Part shown: piece after piece, positions 6,065-10,064 of the stretch
Layout: every line of letters begins with the position of its first letter
Position numbering within the stretch: position 1 is the first letter of the stretch
Assembly (NCBI GenBank): GCA_021639365.1
Contig: JAJXHK010000049.1
Location: forward strand, 1-10,064
DNA: 10,064 nucleotides
Source of the DNA: Collinsella aerofaciens
GTDB taxonomy: Bacteria; Actinomycetota; Coriobacteriia; Coriobacteriales; Coriobacteriaceae
Direction: 5' to 3'
Notes under the pieces: model-generated
What the model saw: only the letters and a program-made list of their open reading frames with translations
Databases searched by the model: none
What the model was told of the DNA's origin: nothing
Translations under genes and position numbers: made by a program

Positions 6065-7003
6065 TTATCCACGGAGAAACGCGTATGCACTCGTTGCTGC
6101 TATGGCTCCGTCCGAAACAGCGGTCACAACCTGGCGTAAACGCTTGGAACGGATATCGCCAGCGGCAAATAGACCTGGCGTGCGGGTCGCCATGGATTCA
6201 TCAGTCAGAATGCCGCCATCAGGCGCCAGATCGACTAGATGCTCAACAAGCTCGGTATGGGGCTGCGTTCCGGTAAAGACAAAGATGCCAAACGAGCCGG
6301 GCTCAAATGACTCGGTATGAGTCTCGCCGGATGCATTGTCCTTAAAGGTAATCGTCGTTGGCATGGCTTCGCCCGAGAGCTCCACGATACTAGTTTGGTA
6401 CCTAACTGAAATATTTTCTTTTGCAAGAACTTTTTGAACCACACCATCGGGGGCACGGAACTGATCGCGGCGCAAAACGACGGTCACGCTGCTGGCAATT
6501 TCTGACAAGAACAGAGCTTCCTCACAGGCAGCATTGCCGCCGCCGATGACAAAGACCTGCTTGCCGCGGAAGAACATGCCGTCGCATGTTGCGCAATATG
6601 AAACGCCACGACCGCGATACGTATCCTCGCCAACGAAACCTGCCGGACGCGGCGTGGCACCCATGCAAGCGATAACGCTCGAAGCCAGCGTATCGCCCAT
6701 ATCGTGATGCACCGTAAACAGCGCCGCATCGGCATCGTAATCGATACCCGTAACCATGCTCCATGTAACCTGTGCTCCCAAGCCCTCTGCATGTTGCTGA
6801 AAACGCTCGCCGAGTTCGGCCCCACTCAAGAGCGGAATGCCCGGATAGTTCTCGACCTCATTGGTTGAGGCAATCTGTCCGCCCGACATGCCCTGCTCAA
6901 AGACAGTCGTCGTTAGGTTGGCGCGCGCCGCATAAATGGCGCCAGCATAGCCCGCGGGGCCGCCGCCGATAATCGCAACATCGATTGACTGATCGGTAGT
7001 CAT
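6065..7003 (-). CDS. trxB: Thioredoxin reductase
   Basis: Cytosolic FAD flavoenzyme of 312 residues passing electrons from NADPH to thioredoxin. The FAD-binding G13-G-G-P-A-G18 Rossmann motif, the redox-active disulfide C137-A-T-C140-D, the second Rossmann motif G154-G-G-N-A-A, the NADPH-selecting R-R-D-Q-F-R (178-183) and the C-terminal F-A-A-G-D FAD motif are all present. Length and order match bacterial low-molecular-weight TrxB. The start at 7003 has GAGAGGA upstream; the in-frame ATG at 7078 would put 25 extra residues into the divergent promoter region. No thioredoxin gene is adjacent. It is transcribed away from the glycosyltransferase and appears monocistronic. A ferredoxin-linked relative is possible but the NADPH motif argues against it. 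Confidence 0.94.
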   Translation of the reverse strand: MTTDQSIDVAIIGGGPAGYAGAIYAARANLTTTVFEQGMSGGQIASTNEVENYPGIPLLSGAELGERFQQHAEGLGAQVTWSMVTGIDYDADAALFTVHHDMGDTLASSVIACMGATPRPAGFVGEDTYRGRGVSYCATCDGMFFRGKQVFVIGGGNAACEEALFLSEIASSVTVVLRRDQFRAPDGVVQKVLAKENISVRYQTSIVELSGEAMPTTITFKDNASGETHTESFEPGSFGIFVFTGTQPHTELVEHLVDLAPDGGILTDESMATRTPGLFAAGDIRSKRLRQVVTAVSDGAIAATSAYAFLRG

Positions 7004-7057
7004 GAAGAGTCCTCTCGTCGAAACGTTGTCGTTCTTTGCGCTCATACCCAAATTTAC

Positions 7058-7087
7058 TTGAACGTGACACTCATGCACTACAATAAT
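7058..7087 (+). promoter_or_regulatory. Candidate glycosyltransferase promoter
   Basis: TTGAAC (7058-7063, 4 of 6) precedes two overlapping -10 candidates: TACAAT (7079-7084, 15-base spacer) and AATAAT (7082-7087, 18-base spacer). The AT-rich stretch is the only good one in the 118-base divergent gap with trxB. I did not find a convincing trxB promoter on the other strand. Confidence 0.45.
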
Positions 7088-7121
7088 AAATCCGTGTTAC
7101 AACGTCGAAGGGGAGTTATCG

Positions 7122-8423
7122 ATGGATCAAACGCAGACGAGCAATAGCGCTCCCCTGCCCATGCAAGCCACTCCCCAACCGGAGCAAATGACCGTTTCAC
7201 CTGCACAAAAACCCCTGGTAACCATTGTGCACGCATCGGTTGGATCGGGCCACAAGGCCGCCGCAAATGCGATTGCGCAGGCATTCGACCTCATCCGCGG
7301 CACCAGCGGCATCCCCGAGGATGTTGAGATTGAAGTGCTCGATATCCTTGATTTTGGACGTATTAAATTCGACGGCAACAAAACGGCCGCTTCGTTTACC
7401 GGCGCCACGCGCCCAATATATGACTTGACCTGGCGTTATACCCTTACCGGACACTTGCTTTGGGGCGGCGGCACGGCATGGTCGCGCATCATGTTCTCCG
7501 CATTTAACGAATACGTTCGGACTCGTAGGCCCATTGCCGTGGTCGCCACGCACATCACGGCAGCCAACGTTGCCGTCGGCGCGCGCGTCATTACGGGCAT
7601 CGATTATCCCGTCATTTGCGTACCGACCGATTACGAGGTCGAGGGTTGGTGGCCCCATAAGGACACCGACCTATTCTGCGTGGCCAACGAGTTTATGGCC
7701 GAAACGCTCCGTCCCCGTAAGGTTCCCGAGGCCAAGATCCGCATTACGGGCATCCCCATTCGCGCCGGGTTTGATACGGACTACAATCGCGAGGAAGAAC
7801 TCGAGAAGTTCAATCTCCCCGTTGACAAGACCGTTGTGTTGGTGATGGCCGGCGCCAGTTTGCCTCAACCGTACGTTCGCTTTCGCGCTGAGATGGACCG
7901 CACACTCCCCTTCCTGCGCAGCTTCGAGGACATGCACTTTGTCTTTTTGCCGGGCAAGGATAAGGAATACGCCACCCGCCTCAAGACGCTCTTCGACGCC
8001 ATGAAGCTCGACAACGTCACGGTTCTGGACTACGTGGACGACATGGCGGCCCTCATGCACGGCTGCGACCTGGCAATCCTCAAATCGGGCGGACTCACCG
8101 TCACTGAGTGCCTGTGCGCGCATCTGCCGATGATTCTGCTGGGCAAATCATACGGTCAGGAAAAGGCCAACACAACGATGCTCACCGGCATGGGCGCCAG
8201 CATGCATGTCACCACCGCACGAGAACTCATCGTGACGTTGCGCCATCTGCACGATCATCCCGAATCACTCAAAGCCCTACTCATCAACGGCGAAGTGCTA
8301 CGCCGCCCCCACGCAGCCGAGGACATCGCCATCGCAACCATGGAGCTCGTAGGCAAACCCCAAAAGCGCAAACGAGCCTTCTGCCGCTTCTACTGGGGCG
8401 GCAAACCAGCGCATATCCGCTAG
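7122..8423 (+). CDS. MGDG-synthase-like glycosyltransferase
   Basis: Glycosyltransferase of 433 residues in the GT28 family that includes MGDG synthase and the processive diacylglycerol glucosyltransferase UgtP. Such enzymes move galactose or glucose from a UDP-sugar to diacylglycerol on the inner membrane face, giving glycolipids and lipoteichoic-acid anchors. The N-terminal domain has S-V-G-S-G-H44-K-A-A, the family lipid-acceptor loop. T169-D-Y-E-V-E-G-W-W-P-H fits the conserved T-D region, and T209-G-I-P-I starts the sugar-nucleotide domain. K321-S-G-G-L-T-V-T-E329 and the following P-M-I-L are the donor-binding motif. About 30 N-terminal residues are Pro/Gln/Ser-rich. The C-terminus is basic, suiting membrane contact. 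The ATG has AAGGGGAG six bases upstream. The sugar donor and number of sugars added cannot be told. Confidence 0.88.
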   Translation: MDQTQTSNSAPLPMQATPQPEQMTVSPAQKPLVTIVHASVGSGHKAAANAIAQAFDLIRGTSGIPEDVEIEVLDILDFGRIKFDGNKTAASFTGATRPIYDLTWRYTLTGHLLWGGGTAWSRIMFSAFNEYVRTRRPIAVVATHITAANVAVGARVITGIDYPVICVPTDYEVEGWWPHKDTDLFCVANEFMAETLRPRKVPEAKIRITGIPIRAGFDTDYNREEELEKFNLPVDKTVVLVMAGASLPQPYVRFRAEMDRTLPFLRSFEDMHFVFLPGKDKEYATRLKTLFDAMKLDNVTVLDYVDDMAALMHGCDLAILKSGGLTVTECLCAHLPMILLGKSYGQEKANTTMLTGMGASMHVTTARELIVTLRHLHDHPESLKALLINGEVLRRPHAAEDIAIATMELVGKPQKRKRAFCRFYWGGKPAHIR

Positions 8424-8444
8424 CGTCTTAATGTCCGCTCGCCT

Positions 8445-8509
8445 GCGGGAGGCCCCTATATATCATCCCGTGCTCAAACATTCTCGCGGGGCGCTCGTAT
8501 CCCTCCCGC
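8445..8509 (+). repeat. Palindromic repeat copy 1, degenerate
   Basis: The 33-base core 8455-8487 (from CCTATATATCATCCC to ACATTCTCGC) equals the reverse complement of 8819-8851 except for one base (G at 8470). The second half of the unit is missing. Instead GGGGC (8488-8492) pairs with GCCCC (8452-8456), and GCGGGAGG (8445-8452) with CCTCCCGC (8502-8509). It looks like a deleted copy, and its right end overlaps the left arm of copy 2. Confidence 0.7.
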
Positions 8510-8607
8510 CCGCTTCTCACACATATCATTCCATGCTCAAACATTCTCGCTTCGCTTCGCTCGCTGCGAAACTGCGCGTGGAACGATATGTGTGAGAAGC
8601 GGGCGGG
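8505..8607 (+). repeat. Palindromic repeat copy 2, 28-bp stem
   Basis: Bases 8505-8532 pair with 8580-8607 over 28 bp with a single A-C mismatch. The 47-base loop (8533-8579) shares TGCTCAAACATTCTCGC and CTGCGAAACTGCGCG with copy 3. The loop has an extra 9 bases (TTCGCTCGC) compared with copy 3. The outer arm (CCCGCCCGCTTCTCACAC) is unrelated in sequence to the copy 3 arm. Confidence 0.85.
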
Positions 8608-8645
8608 CGACTACTCGCTTGAAAACAATAATCAATCTTTCTGAT

Positions 8646-8688
8646 AAGCAGATGCGGCAAAGGAACAGTCCCTTTGCCGCATCTGCTT
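8646..8688. repeat. Perfect 18-bp hairpin
   Basis: AAGCAGATGCGGCAAAGG (8646-8663) and CCTTTGCCGCATCTGCTT (8671-8688) are exact reverse complements with a 7-base loop (AACAGTC). No T-run follows on either strand. It is unrelated to the neighbouring palindromic repeat. It could stop or stabilise transcripts of the convergent genes. Confidence 0.85.
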
Positions 8689-8765
8689 GCTGCAATTAGT
8701 TTCTTTGGTTCGCCTTCGCAGCTTCTAATACGAGGATTCGGCGCAGCTGGTAGTGCGTAAACGTA

Positions 8766-8869
8766 GCTGGCCAGCCCGACCCGCCTATATATCGTCCCAC
8801 GCGCAGTTTCGCAGCGAAGCGAGAATGTTTGAGCATGGGATGATATATAGGCGGGTCGGGCCGGCCAGC
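8766..8869 (-). repeat. Palindromic repeat copy 3, inverted, 34-bp stem
   Basis: Bases 8766-8799 pair with 8836-8869 over 34 bp, broken only by one A-C mismatch and one G-U pair. The 36-base loop (8800-8835) is the reverse complement of the copy 2 loop without its 9-base insertion. The near-identical 11-mers GTGCGTAAACG (8753-8763) and GTACGTAAACG (8875-8885) flank the element in direct orientation, one ending just before the dut stop codon. Confidence 0.85.
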
Positions 8870-8886
8870 GGACAGTACGTAAACGA

Positions 8887-9330
8887 CTAGGCTACGCCGC
8901 TGGAGCCGAAGCCTCCTTTGCCTCGGTCGGTTTCGTCTAGTTCGTCTACCTCTATGAGGTTGACCGTGGGGACTTCTTGGATGACGAGTTGGGCTATGCG
9001 GTCGCCTTTTTTGATTTGGATGTTGTTCGTGGGGTCTAGGTTAATGAGGATGACCTTGAGTTCTCCTCGGTAGTGGGCGTCGATGAGACCCGGCGTGTTG
9101 ACTATAGACAGGCCCTGCTTGATGGCCAAGCCGCTGCGGGGCTGAACGAAGCCGGCGTAGCCATCGGGCAGGGCGATGGCCAGCCCCGTAGAGACCAGAC
9201 GGCGTTCGAAGGGCTTCAGGACGCAGTCCTCGTTGGAGCGCAAATCCAAGCCGGCATCGGTGGGATGGGCGTATTTGGGAAGCTCGACGGTGGGATCGAG
9301 ACGCTTTATGTTGACGGTAATGTTGGACAT
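8887..9330 (-). CDS. dut: dUTP diphosphatase
   Basis: Trimeric dUTPase of 147 residues hydrolysing dUTP to dUMP and pyrophosphate, which keeps uracil out of DNA and supplies dUMP for thymidylate. All five family motifs are visible: D25-A-G-L-D (I), P64-R-S-G (II), G81-L-I-D-A-x-Y-R-G-E (III, with the catalytic Asp84), G109-D-R-I-A-Q-L (IV) and R136-G-K-G-G-F-G-S-S (V, the flexible C-terminal arm). The start at 9330 has AAGGTGA five bases upstream. Only four bases separate it from the nrdR stop, so the two are translated from one mRNA. Its stop codon lies directly beside the direct repeat flanking palindromic copy 3. Confidence 0.96.
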   Translation of the reverse strand: MSNITVNIKRLDPTVELPKYAHPTDAGLDLRSNEDCVLKPFERRLVSTGLAIALPDGYAGFVQPRSGLAIKQGLSIVNTPGLIDAHYRGELKVILINLDPTNNIQIKKGDRIAQLVIQEVPTVNLIEVDELDETDRGKGGFGSSGVA

Positions 9331-9334
9331 GGAA

Positions 9335-9778
9335 TCACCTTAGCTTGTCGAGCTCTTGCAGAAACTCATCGACGTCTTTGAAATCACGGTAGACCGAGGC
9401 AAAGCGAATGTAGGCCACCTTGTCGATCTTGGCCAAGCGCTTGAGCACCATGTCACCCAACTCATGGGACGTGACGGCCGTCAGCGTGCGAGAGCGCAGC
9501 TCGACCTCGATGTCATCGATAATCTCATTGAGCTTCTTAGTGTCGATATCGCGCTTGATGGTGGCGCGCATCAAGCCAACAAGCAGCTTATTGCGATCGA
9601 ACCGCTGCTTGGTTCCGTCTGACTTAATGACCTCGATTGGGTCTTCGCATCGCTCGAACGTTGTAAAGCGATAGTTACACGAGCAACATTCGCGACGGCG
9701 CTTAATGGTGTTATTTGACTCCTGCATACGGGAATCAACGACGCGGGTATGTGCCTTGCCGCATTTGGGACAGCGCAT
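9335..9778 (-). CDS. nrdR: Transcriptional repressor NrdR
   Basis: Nucleotide-sensing repressor of ribonucleotide reductase genes, 147 residues. The N-terminal zinc ribbon has C3-P-K-C6 and C31-C-S-C34 followed by R-F-T-T-F-E. An ATP-cone domain (about residues 49-137) binds ATP or dATP and sets the oligomeric state that allows binding to NrdR boxes. The length is close to the usual 150. AGGAGG stands five bases before the ATG at 9778. A 12-bp perfect inverted repeat encloses this ribosome binding site and includes the start codon. It heads a two-gene unit with dut and follows the LysM gene by 51 bases. No ribonucleotide reductase gene or clear NrdR box is in the window. Confidence 0.96.
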   Translation of the reverse strand: MRCPKCGKAHTRVVDSRMQESNNTIKRRRECCSCNYRFTTFERCEDPIEVIKSDGTKQRFDRNKLLVGLMRATIKRDIDTKKLNEIIDDIEVELRSRTLTAVTSHELGDMVLKRLAKIDKVAYIRFASVYRDFKDVDEFLQELDKLR

Positions 9779-9816
9779 GGTACCTCCTCTTAAACGATAA
9801 CAAGGGTACCATGCGC
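9773..9816 (-). promoter_or_regulatory. 12-bp inverted repeat over the nrdR start
   Basis: GCGCATGGTACC (9773-9784) and GGTACCATGCGC (9805-9816) are exact reverse complements around a 20-base loop. In the nrdR mRNA the start codon falls in the 3' arm, and most of the AGGAGG ribosome binding site is in the loop with its last bases in the arm. It could be a translation-limiting hairpin, an operator, or the end of the LysM transcript; no T-run supports the last. Confidence 0.7.
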
Positions 9817-9829
9817 AACGCGATAATGA

Positions 9830-10057
9830 TTACGAACGAGCAGGAACCTTAAGATGCGCACCGGCGGCGAGCGAACCATGCTCCAGATGATTGACGTTAC
9901 GGATCATGTCGGAAGTCTCTTGCGTGGAAAGGCCTTCGATTGGATATTCTTCGGCAAGCGACCAAAGAGAATCGTCAGGCTGAACGCGAATGGTCTCGTA
10001 GGTAATGTTGGAAACGGACTCGGCATACGCGGCGTGACGAGCGCTAAAGACCGACAT
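9830..10057 (-). CDS. LysM-domain protein, possibly N-terminally partial
   Basis: At least 75 residues, of which about 22-72 form one LysM peptidoglycan-binding domain: I-R-V-Q-P-D-D-S-L-W-S-L-A at its start and L-A-A-G-A-H-L-K-V-P at its end. The ATG at 10057 lies seven bases from the window edge, the frame stays open beyond it, and no ribosome binding site is visible. The true start may therefore lie outside, where a membrane anchor would be expected. The position before nrdR fits the SOS-induced division suppressors of other actinobacteria (Rv2719c, DivS) and YneA of Bacillus, which sit beside lexA. That identity is inferred from context; lexA itself is not in view. Confidence 0.75.
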   Translation of the reverse strand: MSVFSARHAAYAESVSNITYETIRVQPDDSLWSLAEEYPIEGLSTQETSDMIRNVNHLEHGSLAAGAHLKVPARS

Positions 10058-10064
10058 AGCGAGG

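Larger units (their letters stand above)
8424..8886. other. 463-bp repeat-rich gap between convergent genes
   Basis: No coding region is supported. The gap lies between the 3' ends of the glycosyltransferase (+) and dut (-). It carries three palindromic repeat copies (8445-8509, 8505-8607, 8766-8869) and an unrelated perfect hairpin (8646-8688). No classical stem plus T-run terminator is seen for either gene, so these hairpins may serve that role. The stretch 8689-8752 shows nothing recognisable. Confidence 0.8.

Noticed and set aside
5911..6090. Earlier start for the DUF1836 gene
   Set aside because: The extra 60 residues would cross its own promoter and the trxB terminator, while the ATG at 5910 has GGAGG.
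7004..7078. Earlier start for trxB
   Set aside because: The added 25 residues precede the normal TrxB N-terminus and run into the divergent promoter; GAGAGGA precedes the ATG at 7003.
8445..8869. CRISPR array
   Set aside because: Only three copies, one inverted, one degenerate, irregular spacing, no uniform spacers and no cas genes.

Overview
The window reads as ordinary, densely coded chromosome of a deep-branching actinobacterium. The best guess is a Coriobacteriia gut anaerobe, probably Collinsella or a close relative. This rests on the mix of genes and on moderately GC-rich codon use; no rRNA or other marker is present to prove it. No phage, plasmid, IS or CRISPR gene is seen. The unusual material is in the intergenic DNA.

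Left block (+ strand, about 374-4192): pgsA (phospholipid head-group transferase), a short FHA protein that looks like a GarA/OdhI orthologue, a MerR-type regulator resembling Rv1828/FtsR, apt (adenine phosphoribosyltransferase), and a secreted coiled-coil NlpC/P60 cell-wall hydrolase. The last four are tightly spaced and probably cotranscribed up to a strong terminator at 4217-4258. The garA-merR adjacency is known from mycobacteria and corynebacteria. A 59-bp hairpin lies upstream of pgsA.

Middle block (4260-7003): degV (+) converges with a DUF1836 putative DNA-binding protein (-) on a shared bidirectional terminator. Both promoters carry almost the same 14-bp word (AAAACTAGATAGCC and AAAACTAGATAACC), in degV as half of a perfect 16-bp inverted repeat, which suggests a small regulon. 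trxB (thioredoxin reductase, -) follows, divergent from a MGDG-synthase-like diacylglycerol glycosyltransferase (+).

Gap 8424-8886: no gene is visible between the convergent glycosyltransferase and dut. It contains three copies of a palindromic repeat (one degenerate, one full, one full and inverted) plus an unrelated 18-bp perfect hairpin. The two full copies share their loop but have different, still self-complementary outer arms.

Right block (- strand, 8887-10057): a LysM protein (N-terminus perhaps cut by the window edge), nrdR and dut, transcribed leftward. nrdR and dut together bear on dNTP supply and quality, and the LysM-nrdR order recalls the lexA-LysM-nrdR cluster of other actinobacteria. 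A 12-bp perfect inverted repeat brackets the nrdR ribosome binding site and takes in its start codon.
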